From positions 1 to 9,584 of the forward strand of contig DATBDZ010000238.1 of the NCBI GenBank assembly GCA_036276235.1: a DNA stretch of 9,584 bases. Reading direction: 5' to 3'. The translations under genes and the position numbers were made by a program. Under the pieces are notes generated by a model. The model was not told the DNA's origin. It searched no databases and worked only from the letters and a program-made list of their open reading frames with translations. Of this stretch, positions 1-5,664 are shown piece by piece; position 1 is the first letter of the stretch; every line of letters begins with the position of its first letter. Source of the stretch: JANWHF01 sp036276235 (GTDB taxonomy: Bacteria > Planctomycetota > Phycisphaerae > Tepidisphaerales > Tepidisphaeraceae).

Positions 1-244
1 CCACCCCAGCGCGCCGAAGCTGCTCGATGACACCGGCCCCCAGAACTTCATCGCCGACCAATCCCGCCGCGGCGACGTTCATGCCGAGCTTCGCCATCGC
101 CAGGCCGGTGTTGCAGACATTCCCGCCGGTGGTCAGGGTGATGGAGTTGAGCAGCCGTAATCCCCCCGGCGCCGGCGGATCGCGCAGATCAATCGGCTCC
201 CCAATCACATCCGCGACGATGAGGCCGAATAATGCGGCGTGCAT
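1..244 (-). CDS. PfkB-family carbohydrate/nucleoside kinase, N-terminal part
   Basis: This is the first 81 codons of a gene that runs off the left edge. The reverse-strand product starts at the ATG complementary to 242-244. It has a short beta strand (residues 6-13), the substrate-binding glycine patch (Gly40-Gly41-Asn42, then CNTGLAMAKLG), and GLVGDEVLGAGVIEQLRRAGV. That order of G-G-N, a helix ending in KLG, GLVGDE and L..aGV is the usual N-terminal half of PfkB/ribokinase-type enzymes, which phosphorylate a sugar or nucleoside with ATP in the cytoplasm. The catalytic DTxGAGD motif lies outside the window, so the substrate cannot be named. There is no clear Shine-Dalgarno. The inverted octamer repeat begins about 17 nt upstream of the start. 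The frame stays open into that repeat, so an upstream GTG cannot be excluded, but the ATG fits family length best. Confidence 0.85.
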   Translation of the reverse strand, partial: MHAALFGLIVADVIGEPIDLRDPPAPGGLRLLNSITLTTGGNVCNTGLAMAKLGMNVAAAGLVGDEVLGAGVIEQLRRAGV

Positions 245-261
245 AGAGGGGTTCAGGTGAC

Positions 262-356
262 AAGGCACGAAGGCACGTAGGCACGTAGGCACGAAGGGAA
301 ATACGAAAGGCCGCTCTTCCCCTTCGTGCCTCCGTGCCTTCGTGCCTACGTGCCTT
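262..356. repeat. Inverted repeat built of GGCACGNA octamers
   Basis: The left arm (262-300) carries four tandem GGCACGNA octamers. The right arm (318-356) carries the same four octamers in opposite orientation. The 39-nt arms match at 35 positions and enclose a 17-nt loop. Three of the four mismatches fall in the variable seventh base of the octamer (a,t,t,a in one arm; t,a,g,a in the other). The element fills the gap between the stop of the 86-residue gene and the start of the PfkB gene. On the minus strand it would be transcribed as a long hairpin if the two genes share a message. There is no following T-run, so it is not a standard intrinsic terminator. Confidence 0.9.
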
Positions 357-380
357 TCCTTTTAACCCGAAACCCGAAAC

Positions 381-641
381 TCATGCGTTCAGCAGTTCGA
401 TATGCGTGAACTCGTCCAGATTCAGCGTGGTCAGCTCGCCGTCTTCTTTGCGTAGCGTGAGGCGGTCCAGCCACAGGCGATCATTTTTGGAATGGGCGTA
501 CCAGCTTCCGGTCGGGCGCTGCTCGTAGGAGACCACGGTGCCGACGATATCGGTCGGCCACGCAAAATTCCGGCCGGCGATCTGCTGGGTGACCTTCACC
601 CGCGCGCCCGGCCGCAGTTGCTCAACAATCGTTGCATCCAT
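381..641 (-). CDS. Small conserved-looking protein of unknown function (86 aa)
   Basis: The 86-residue product starts at the ATG complementary to 639-641 and reads MDATIVEQLRPGARVKVTQQ. It alternates short hydrophobic strands with turns: RVKVTQQI (about 14-21), DIVGTVVSYE (31-40), RLWLDRLTLR (55-64) and ELTTLNLDEFTHIEL (69-83). Tryptophans lie at 28, 47 and 57. It has no signal peptide or membrane segment. The pattern suggests a small all-beta, SH3-like barrel, and I recall similar short planctomycete hypotheticals, but no function is assigned. The frame stays open upstream through the heptamer array to about 800, which would add a low-complexity ITHYALR extension. I reject that because it is only the array read as codons. 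There is no strong Shine-Dalgarno. It may be co-transcribed with the HIT gene upstream and the PfkB gene downstream. Confidence 0.75.
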   Translation of the reverse strand: MDATIVEQLRPGARVKVTQQIAGRNFAWPTDIVGTVVSYEQRPTGSWYAHSKNDRLWLDRLTLRKEDGELTTLNLDEFTHIELLNA

Positions 642-682
642 TGCGGGGAAGGTAGGGGATTCGAGGGGGATTCGCAACGGGG

Positions 683-838
683 ATGCGTGATGCGTGATGC
701 GTGATGCGTGATGCGTGATGCGTAATGCGTAATGCGTAATGCGTAATGCGTAATGCGAAATGCGTAATGCGTAATGCGTGATGCGTAATGCGTGATGCAT
801 TCTCCTTCTTACGCATTACGAATTACGCATTACGTATT
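683..838. repeat. ATGCGTR heptamer tandem array with inverted end
   Basis: Sixteen contiguous 7-nt units run from 683 to 794. The first five are ATGCGTG, then mostly ATGCGTA, with one ATGCGAA (753-759) and two later ATGCGTG units, followed by a partial unit to 798. After a pyrimidine-rich spacer, 810-838 carries the same unit in opposite orientation (ACGCATTACG twice), giving a hairpin arm of about 25 nt. The array lies between the stop of the HIT gene and the start of the 86-residue gene. Because 7 is not a multiple of 3, every 21 nt visits all three frames. The minus strand has no stop in any frame, which creates spurious ITHYALR-repeat reading frames. Confidence 0.95.
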
Positions 839-1347
839 CACTTCCCACCCATCACCCTCACCAACTCCCGATAAATCTGCGACATCGCTTCTGGAATAAT
901 CCTCACCTCTCCCACCGTCCCCATGAAATTCACATCTCCGGCCCAGCGGGGGACGATGTGCCAGTGCAGATGCCCCGGCACGCCCGCGCCGGCGCAGCGG
1001 CCGAGATTCGCGCCGACATTGAAACCCTGCGCCGAAACAGCGCGTCGCAGAAGTTTCACGCCGGCGGTCGTCTGCCGCGAGATCTCCAGATGCTCGGCGT
1101 CGCTCAATTCCTCCGGATCCGCCTTGTGCGCCTTGGGCGCGATCAACAGATGGCCGTTGGCATAAGGAAATCGATTAAGCATGACGACGACGCTATCCGT
1201 CTGCCAAAGCACCAGCCTCTGGCGGCGTTCGTCGTTGCTGCTCGCCGCCGCGGCGGCACAGATGAAGCAGCCGTCATCCTTTTGAGGATTGATCAACGCG
1301 CGAATGTATTCCATCCGCCACGGTGCATACAAAATCGCTTCGTCCAT
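838..1347 (-). CDS. HIT-family nucleotide hydrolase/transferase (Ap4A phosphorylase-like)
   Basis: This 169-residue cytoplasmic enzyme belongs to the histidine triad superfamily, which cleaves or transfers nucleoside monophosphates from dinucleotides. The triad is GHLHWHIVPRW, with His126, His128 and His130; the last is the expected nucleotide-accepting histidine. Other family landmarks are WRMEYI near the start (10-15), a CFIC pair (Cys27, Cys30), VVMLNRFPYANGHLLIAP (53-70), GFNVGANLGRCAGAGVPGH (108-126) and the FMGTVGEVRIIPE tail. The WR.EYI start and the NLGR.AGAG..GHLH run point to the bacterial Ap4A phosphorylase/hydrolase branch rather than HINT. The length is normal for that branch. 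The ATG start has no Shine-Dalgarno. The gene diverges from the M50 peptidase, and its stop touches the heptamer repeat. The exact substrate (Ap4A or another dinucleotide) is inferred. Confidence 0.9.
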   Translation of the reverse strand: MDEAILYAPWRMEYIRALINPQKDDGCFICAAAAASSNDERRQRLVLWQTDSVVVMLNRFPYANGHLLIAPKAHKADPEELSDAEHLEISRQTTAGVKLLRRAVSAQGFNVGANLGRCAGAGVPGHLHWHIVPRWAGDVNFMGTVGEVRIIPEAMSQIYRELVRVMGGK

Positions 1348-1411
1348 GGACTAAAAGGCTAAAGGTGGGGGAGGCAAAGGTAAAGCGATGGGGGTATGAT
1401 CAGCCGGCCAC

Positions 1412-1420
1412 AAGAGGCGG
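1412..1420 (+). promoter_or_regulatory. Shine-Dalgarno favouring the 1426 start
   Basis: The purine stretch AAGAGGCGG ends 5 nt before the ATG at 1426. It supports that start over the ATG at 1396, which would add ten residues in front of the zinc-ribbon cysteines. Confidence 0.55.
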
Positions 1421-1425
1421 GATTG

Positions 1426-2808
1426 ATGAAGTGCTCAAAATGCGGATGTGAATCGCCGCTTGAAAACTTGTTCAAGTCCAACGGGGCTTCGTTTCAACTG
1501 CTCCGGCGGCAGCCGCGCGTCGTCCGGTTGAAATATTGCCCTGCATGTGTTCGTCGCGACGAAAATCTCGGTCACATCGTTATCATCGCTTTGTTGGCTT
1601 TCGTCGCAGCGCTCTGGGCTGTCACGATTTTCCGACGGTCGGGTCCAGGCGGATCGAATCTTCCCGAGTTGGATGAATCATTTGTCAACCTGATGCTCCT
1701 GATGCCGCTGCAATACTTGTGCATCATTCCGCACGAGCTTGGCCATGTCGCGGGCGCACGGCTGGTGGGAATCGACGTGCTGAAAATCTCATTCGGGCGC
1801 GGGCGCCGGATCGCCCGGTGGCTGATCGGGAGCGTGCCGATTGAGCTTCATCCGATTCCTATTGCCGGCTTTGTCGTCGGATCAACAGCGAGCACGCGGC
1901 TGTGGCGTCTGCGCCGGATTGTATTCAGCGCGAGCGGGCCGCTTGCCAATCTGGTCCTGGTGATTGCGGGCATCGCGCTTGGGGGAGGATGGGATCGATT
2001 CATCAACTATGCGTCGTGGATTCATGAAATTTCGCCGTGGCAGGATCTTGACGTGGCAAACCTGGTCTTGTTGTTGTCGGCGCTGGTGCCACAGAAGGTG
2101 CAATTCGTTCATGGTGAGACTGCAAGCGACGGCCTGAAACTTTACGGGCTCTTGTTCAAGCCATTGCCGTCTGTTGCCGCTCGGCGCAAGATCGACTTGC
2201 TGGTGCGGGGACTGCACTGCATGTGGTTGGACAAGGATCGCTGCGCCATCCGCCTTCTGCGCCGGGCACTGAGGGAATTCCCGCGCGACAACGAGCTGGC
2301 GGTCAATTTGGCGGTTGCCATGATGAACGCGGGCCGCCACCAGGACGGGATTGATTTAGTAAGTTCGGGGCTTGCCGTTCATCACACTCCAAGTGCTTTT
2401 CGCGCAACCCTGTTGAATTGCAGCGCATGGGCAAAGCTGATGATCGCTACGCCGGATAGTATTGCCGAGGCGGGCATCGAATCCGCCGAAGCATTGCGGC
2501 TGATGCCATGGGAAGCGTCGATCCAAAGCACGCGCGGGCTTTATCTGGTGGAAACGGGGCAAGTATCGCAGGCAATCCCATTGCTTCGGCAGGCCGAGCG
2601 GGGGGCGATCTTGCCCGAGCAGCGCGCTTGTGTATTCTGTTCGCTTGCCATCGCAAATTTGCGACAGGGAACCAAACACCGGGCGGCAAAGTTCATCCAC
2701 AAAGCCCGGAAGCTTGATCCGAACTGCCAATTGCTCGGCCGCGCTGAGAGTGAAATGAAGTCGCCGCATTGGCTGCGGTTGAAGGGTTCGCAGCCGGTGG
2801 GCGCGTAA
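1426..2808 (+). CDS. M50-type membrane zinc metallopeptidase with zinc ribbon and TPR-like tail
   Basis: The 460-residue integral membrane protein has three parts. Residues 1-45 form a zinc ribbon (Cys3, Cys6, with Cys8 close by, then Cys38 and Cys41). Residues 49-240 carry hydrophobic helices (about 49-70, 86-110, 166-187 and 205-222) and the site-2-protease active site: H103-E-L-G-H107 on a membrane helix, GPLANL at 171-176, and SDGLKL with Asp235 as the likely third zinc ligand. Residues about 255-445 are amphipathic helical repeats resembling TPRs, for example DKDRCAIRLLRRALREFPRD. M50 enzymes cut transmembrane helices, often releasing membrane-held regulators, and the tail probably binds a partner. 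No substrate is evident nearby. It diverges from the HIT gene and is followed by a hairpin-rich gap. An alternative start at 1396 is less likely. Catalytic residues are intact, so activity is plausible. Confidence 0.85.
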   Translation: MKCSKCGCESPLENLFKSNGASFQLLRRQPRVVRLKYCPACVRRDENLGHIVIIALLAFVAALWAVTIFRRSGPGGSNLPELDESFVNLMLLMPLQYLCIIPHELGHVAGARLVGIDVLKISFGRGRRIARWLIGSVPIELHPIPIAGFVVGSTASTRLWRLRRIVFSASGPLANLVLVIAGIALGGGWDRFINYASWIHEISPWQDLDVANLVLLLSALVPQKVQFVHGETASDGLKLYGLLFKPLPSVAARRKIDLLVRGLHCMWLDKDRCAIRLLRRALREFPRDNELAVNLAVAMMNAGRHQDGIDLVSSGLAVHHTPSAFRATLLNCSAWAKLMIATPDSIAEAGIESAEALRLMPWEASIQSTRGLYLVETGQVSQAIPLLRQAERGAILPEQRACVFCSLAIANLRQGTKHRAAKFIHKARKLDPNCQLLGRAESEMKSPHWLRLKGSQPVGA

Positions 2809-2812
2809 TGCG

Positions 2813-2843
2813 GCAGATTTGAAATCTCACATTTCAAATTTGC
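2813..2843. repeat. AT-rich hairpin just after the M50 gene
   Basis: GCAGATTTGAAAT (2813-2825) pairs with ATTTCAAATTTGC (2831-2843) across a 5-nt loop. It forms 13 pairs, one of them G-T. It starts 5 nt after the stop codon. It lacks a T-run, so it may protect the 3' end of the message rather than terminate transcription. Confidence 0.6.
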
Positions 2844-2859
2844 TCAGCTGAATTGGTTC

Positions 2860-2930
2860 CGTAGGGTCCGCCTTGGCGGACATGTTTCCCGCGTCGGACG
2901 CTAATCCCGTCCGCCAAGGCGGACCCTACG
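2860..2930. repeat. Perfect 22-bp inverted repeat with nested palindromes
   Basis: Position 2860-2881 is the exact reverse complement of 2909-2930, with a 27-nt loop. Each arm contains a smaller palindrome: GTCCGCC-TT-GGCGGAC on the left and GTCCGCC-AA-GGCGGAC on the right. The arms can therefore fold together as one long stem or separately as two small hairpins. The element lies midway between the M50 stop and the phosphatase start. It has no tandem unit and no T-run. Confidence 0.9.
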
Positions 2931-2938
2931 AGAATGAT

Positions 2939-2957
2939 TTCAGATTTCCAATCTGAA
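2939..2957. repeat. Short inverted repeat before the phosphatase gene
   Basis: TTCAGATT (2939-2946) and AATCTGAA (2950-2957) form an 8-bp hairpin with a 3-nt loop. Its wording resembles the AT-rich hairpin on the far side of the 22-bp element (2813-2843), so the gap looks like a nested composite. A small CGCGA/TCGCG hairpin follows at 2958-2970. Confidence 0.5.
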
Positions 2958-3013
2958 CGCGACCTTCGCGCAATATTAAACCGCGCCGACGACGGTGACC
3001 CATCGGAGAATCC

Positions 3014-3727
3014 ATGAAACGACAAATCAGCCTCGGCCTCCTCGCACTCCTGCTGCTCCTGCAACTCGGCGCTGACACGCCGGCACCGGCGCTGCGTTAC
3101 CTGACGCCGCAGTCATTGGATGTGGTGGCGTTGCTCCCCGATCCCGTGCAGGCTGGCTCCGATGAGCAGAAGCGCGAGCTTGGTCTGCTCTATGATGTTC
3201 AGCAGACGCGCACTGATGCGGATATCGCACGGGCCAAGAGCGAAGAGAAGTTGACGGTCTTCGCATTCGCCGATGTCATCGGCCCCTGGTTCACGGCGGA
3301 ACACTGCCCGCAGGCGGCGAAGCTGTTCGCCAACCTCGATACCGAGTCAAAGTATTTTACGAACTTGGGCAAGGATCACTGGAAGCGCCCGCGGCCGCCT
3401 TACGCGGACGAGCGGCTCAAGCCGATCGTGAAGCTCGACGGAGAGCCGAGCTATCCTTCCGGCCACTCGACGCGCGGGATGCTGTTCGCCGAGGTGCTGG
3501 CGGCGCTCTATCCCGATCAGCGCGAAGCCCTGCTCGCCCGCGGCCGCCAGATCGGCTGGGACCGAGTGATTGGTGGCGTGCATTATCCCTCCGACATCTA
3601 CGCCGGCCGAGTCCTCGGGCATAACCTCGCGAGATTGATCCTCGCCAACGGCGATTTTCGCGGGGAGTTGGATCGGGTGAAGAAGGAGAGTGCGGAAGTG
3701 CGAAAGACGGCGGGGGCGGAGCATTAA
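3014..3727 (+). CDS. Secreted PAP2-superfamily (class A-like) acid phosphatase
   Basis: The 237-residue protein begins with a signal peptide: MKRQ, a leucine-rich core at residues 7-18, and probable cleavage near Ala20. It then carries all three PAP2 phosphatase motifs: K120xxxxxxR127P128, PSGH at 148-151 (nucleophile-assisting His151), and R184xxxxxH190xxxD194, in which His190 is the expected phosphoryl-accepting nucleophile. Length and signal peptide fit class A non-specific acid phosphatases, which release phosphate from organic esters outside the cytoplasm. The usual Ser before Arg184 is Asp183 here. The start is supported by GGAG at 3005-3008, 5 nt upstream of the ATG. The stop lies 4 bp from the stop of the convergent membrane protein, leaving no room for a terminator between them. 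Confidence in the family is high; the natural substrate is unknown. Confidence 0.9.
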   Translation: MKRQISLGLLALLLLLQLGADTPAPALRYLTPQSLDVVALLPDPVQAGSDEQKRELGLLYDVQQTRTDADIARAKSEEKLTVFAFADVIGPWFTAEHCPQAAKLFANLDTESKYFTNLGKDHWKRPRPPYADERLKPIVKLDGEPSYPSGHSTRGMLFAEVLAALYPDQREALLARGRQIGWDRVIGGVHYPSDIYAGRVLGHNLARLILANGDFRGELDRVKKESAEVRKTAGAEH

Positions 3728-3731
3728 TCGT

Positions 3732-4133
3732 TTATTCCGCGCGGCTGGCCCGCCAATCGACGCCGCACTCGGGACAAAGCGTGTCGCTGGCTTGCCGCAA
3801 ATCATAACCGCATTCAAAACAAAACGGCGGCCGTTCCGTTTGAAAGCCGTCCGCAATTGCTTTGCGCATAGCTTTGCGGAGCTGACTCAATTCACTCACG
3901 TAGACGGCGCACGCTGTTACCACCGAGGCCGTGGTGCAGACGATTGCCAAGGTCATAAGATCGCAACGCCGTCCAAACAGCATTGCGATGCCCGTGCACA
4001 ACAGCACTCCGCCCGCTCCCGCACGCGCCACGATCATCGGATAGGTCCATCGCGGCAATTGAGCAAGCAATTGAGCGCGCTGAGCTGGTTCGAGGTGATC
4101 CAGTTCAGGAAATTGGTCGATGAGCCAGTACAT
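3732..4133 (-). CDS. Two-helix membrane protein with C-terminal zinc ribbon, unknown function
   Basis: From the ATG complementary to 4131-4133 the product is 133 residues. A TTG at 4146-4148 would add five residues (SLKD context), and neither start has a strong Shine-Dalgarno. In numbering from the TTG, a charged N-terminus (1-32) is followed by two hydrophobic helices (about 36-59 and 64-86), a basic linker (RKAMRKAIADGFQ), and a zinc ribbon with Cys110, Cys113, Cys125 and Cys128. The ribbon reads CFECGYDLRQ...CPECGVDWR. The CxxCGYDLR...CPECG wording is one I associate strongly with planctomycete membrane proteins, and it supports the taxonomic guess. The ribbon probably faces the cytoplasm. 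No enzymatic motif is visible and no function is claimed. It converges on the phosphatase and diverges from the 84-residue gene 46 bp away. Confidence 0.75.
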   Translation of the reverse strand: MYWLIDQFPELDHLEPAQRAQLLAQLPRWTYPMIVARAGAGGVLLCTGIAMLFGRRCDLMTLAIVCTTASVVTACAVYVSELSQLRKAMRKAIADGFQTERPPFCFECGYDLRQASDTLCPECGVDWRASRAE

Positions 4134-4166
4134 GTCTTTCAGACTCAAATACCGCGCGACGGCTGA

Positions 4167-4172
4167 TATAAT
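4167..4172 (+). promoter_or_regulatory. Perfect TATAAT -10 element, possibly for a leaderless message
   Basis: TATAAT lies 7 nt before the ATG at 4180. Transcription from it would begin at or next to the start codon, and no Shine-Dalgarno is present. No convincing -35 hexamer is seen at 16-18 nt, so the promoter is tentative. Confidence 0.4.
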
Positions 4173-4179
4173 GAAATAA

Positions 4180-4434
4180 ATGCCCTTGGAATCCGCGATT
4201 CTCGATCAGATCATCCAGCCCGCCCGCGGCGGTTTCTCGGCCGAGCACGCGCGATATGTGCTCTCGCTGGAGTTCACGGCCGAAGAACATGCCCGATATG
4301 CTGGTCTTTCCGCCAAAGCGCAGGAAGGATCGCTCACCTCGGACGAAGAGCGGGATCTCGATGAGTTTCTATCGGTGAATACGTTCTTGATGATCCTGCA
4401 GTCCAAGGCGCGGGTGTCGCTCGTCGCGAGATGA
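4180..4434 (+). CDS. Small acidic helical protein (84 aa), antitoxin-like in size
   Basis: The 84-residue soluble protein reads as two helical parts: residues 1-30 (LESAILDQIIQPARGGFSAEHARYVLSL, a region with hydrophobic spacing) and 33-80. The second part includes EEHARYAGLSAKAQEGSLTSDEERDLDEFL, followed by a hydrophobic helix and QSKARVSL. The EGSLTSDEERDLDEFL..NTFLMILQSKAR pattern resembles a small protein that I recall as common in planctomycetes and cyanobacteria, often directly upstream of an HNH-type nuclease gene. Here no such gene follows; the next thing is a hairpin and the convergent parA. If it normally works as a partner, this copy is an orphan. That relationship is from memory and should be treated as weak. 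The start is the only in-frame ATG near the beginning. Confidence 0.7.
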   Translation: MPLESAILDQIIQPARGGFSAEHARYVLSLEFTAEEHARYAGLSAKAQEGSLTSDEERDLDEFLSVNTFLMILQSKARVSLVAR

Positions 4435-4466
4435 CTCTCCGACCGCTGTAATTGTTTCGCGCGCCT

Positions 4467-4530
4467 GATCGCCGCTTGCGGCTTCGCACTGTTCGACCAA
4501 CCGCAAAATGCGAAGCCGCAAGCGGCGGTC
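4467..4530. repeat. 22-bp inverted repeat between convergent genes
   Basis: The arms at 4467-4488 and 4509-4530 pair over 22 positions: 19 consecutive perfect pairs, one G-T, then two more pairs. The loop is 20 nt. The core is CGCCGCTTGCGGCTTCGCA. The right arm ends on the first base of the parA stop codon, so the hairpin sits between two convergent 3' ends. Neither side has a T-run. It could still slow polymerase or protect 3' ends from both directions. Confidence 0.85.
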
Positions 4531-5435
4531 TAAACCGCAATCTGCGCCCGCTCCGCCGGTAGCTGCACCTTCCCTGCGGCCAGCGTGCTTCGGTCGATGT
4601 CTGGGTTGATCGAGATCGTCACCGCGGGTTCGGGTGCTTTGATCTCCTGATCCATTTCCATCACTTCATGCGCGAGCGAGCGATAGTCAGCAGCGCCGTT
4701 GCTGTTGGGCTCGTACGCGATGATCGTTTTCCCGAAGCTTGGGCACTCGGCGAGCTTGATGTTGCGGCGGATTTTGCTTGCGAAGATTTTTGCCTTCGCC
4801 CAGGGGAGTGGCTTGCCCGCCGCCTGGTCGATGAAGGAGTTCAGCTCGGCGACCACTTCATTGCAAAGCTTGGTTTGGCTATCGAACATGGTCAGCACGA
4901 TGCCGCTGATGCGCAGCTTGGGGTTGATGCGCTTGTTGACCAGTTGCACAGTTTCCAAAAGCTTGGCGACGCCTTGCAGCGCCAGGAAGTGCGGCTGCAT
5001 CGGGATGATGACTTCATCGGCGACCGCCAGCGCGTTGAGCGTCAGCAGGCCCAGGCTCGGCGGGCAATCCAGCAGGATGAAATCAAAATCATGCTCGACG
5101 GCTTCGAGGCGTTCCTTGAGCAGCCGCTCGCGGCCCAGCACGCTGACCAGCTCGACTTCCGCCGCCGCCAGGTCGATTGAGCTGGGGACGACGGCAATCC
5201 GATCATCCACCTTGTGGACGGCTTCCAGGAAGCTGCGATCGTTGAGCAGCACGTCATATAGGCTGCACGTGTCGGCGGTCGGCTCCATGCCGTAGTTGAT
5301 GGTGAGATGTGCCTGTGGATCGAGATCGATCATGCAGACATGGTTGCCCGCCTCGGCCAGGGCCGCGCCGAGATTGACGGTCGTCGTGGTCTTTCCGACG
5401 CCGCCCTTCTGGTTCATCAAAGCAATGATCCGCAC
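4530..5435 (-). CDS. parA: ParA/Soj-type chromosome partitioning ATPase
   Basis: The 301-residue protein is a deviant Walker-type ATPase. The Walker A region is K10GGVGKTTT18 with the signature Lys10 and catalytic Lys15, A' is DLDPQ (37-41), and Walker B is FILLDCPPSLG (120-129). Family text follows in order: ALAVADEVIIPMQPHFLALQG, GIVLTMFD, and near the end IPRRN-like KIRRNIKLAECPSFGKTI, then GAADYRSLAHEVM. ParA dimerises on DNA with ATP and moves cargo when ParB stimulates hydrolysis. No parB follows: the gene's 3' end faces the convergent 84-residue gene, and no parS-like palindrome was noticed. A roughly 37-residue tail after the usual end (from about 265, PEPAVTISINPD...) is low in conserved features. 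Translation starts at GTG 5433-5435, set by a strong Shine-Dalgarno. An orphan ParA serving another cargo is possible. Confidence 0.92.
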   Translation of the reverse strand: MRIIALMNQKGGVGKTTTTVNLGAALAEAGNHVCMIDLDPQAHLTINYGMEPTADTCSLYDVLLNDRSFLEAVHKVDDRIAVVPSSIDLAAAEVELVSVLGRERLLKERLEAVEHDFDFILLDCPPSLGLLTLNALAVADEVIIPMQPHFLALQGVAKLLETVQLVNKRINPKLRISGIVLTMFDSQTKLCNEVVAELNSFIDQAAGKPLPWAKAKIFASKIRRNIKLAECPSFGKTIIAYEPNSNGAADYRSLAHEVMEMDQEIKAPEPAVTISINPDIDRSTLAAGKVQLPAERAQIAV

Positions 5436-5438
5436 GAG

Positions 5439-5447
5439 CCACCTCCG
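5439..5447 (-). promoter_or_regulatory. Strong Shine-Dalgarno fixing the GTG start of parA
   Basis: On the minus strand CGGAGGTGG lies 3 to 6 nt before the GTG at 5435. This near-perfect anti-SD match supports the GTG over the internal ATG (codon 7). Confidence 0.85.
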
Positions 5448-5527
5448 TGTGGTTCCACTTGACCGATAGGTTCCTTATTCGATCTCTACGCCAATTCTCG
5501 CGAAAAGTGCGGGGAAGACAAGAGTTT

Positions 5528-5660
5528 GTGGGTTGTTGGTTGTGAGTTGTTGGTTGAGGGTTGTAGGTGGTGGGTCGTCAGGCGTTGTCCTCATCCGGGG
5601 GTCGATGCGATCTCACAGCAACTCGCGACCAACAACCAACAACTCACAACTCACAACCCA
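5528..5660. repeat. RGTTGTK heptamer inverted repeat upstream of parA
   Basis: The left arm holds about seven 7-nt units of RGTTGTK type (5531-5579). The right arm holds about six of the same unit in opposite orientation (roughly 5619-5660). Positions 5528-5556 pair with 5632-5660 at 27 of 29 positions, and the match then decays toward a loop of about 75 nt. The element lies between the parA upstream region and the terminator of the lysine-rich peptide gene. Confidence 0.9.
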
Positions 5661-5664
5661 CCAA

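Noticed and set aside
27..260. Plus-strand frame at the left end
   Set aside because: It is the reverse-strand shadow of the PfkB kinase start, which has recognisable family text.
642..816. Reading frames through the heptamer array encoding an ITHYALR repeat protein or an N-terminal extension of the 86-residue gene
   Set aside because: A 7-nt unit without stops is open in all three minus frames by construction, so length here is no evidence of coding.
683..838. Heptamer array as a CRISPR array
   Set aside because: Units are 7 nt and contiguous with no spacers, and no cas gene is present.
1350..1395. Purine-rich AAAGG-type stretch between HIT and M50 genes as another heptamer array
   Set aside because: Spacing is irregular and no unit repeats cleanly more than twice.
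2860..2930. Intrinsic terminator for the M50 gene
   Set aside because: The hairpin is long and perfect but has a 27-nt loop and no T-run on either strand.
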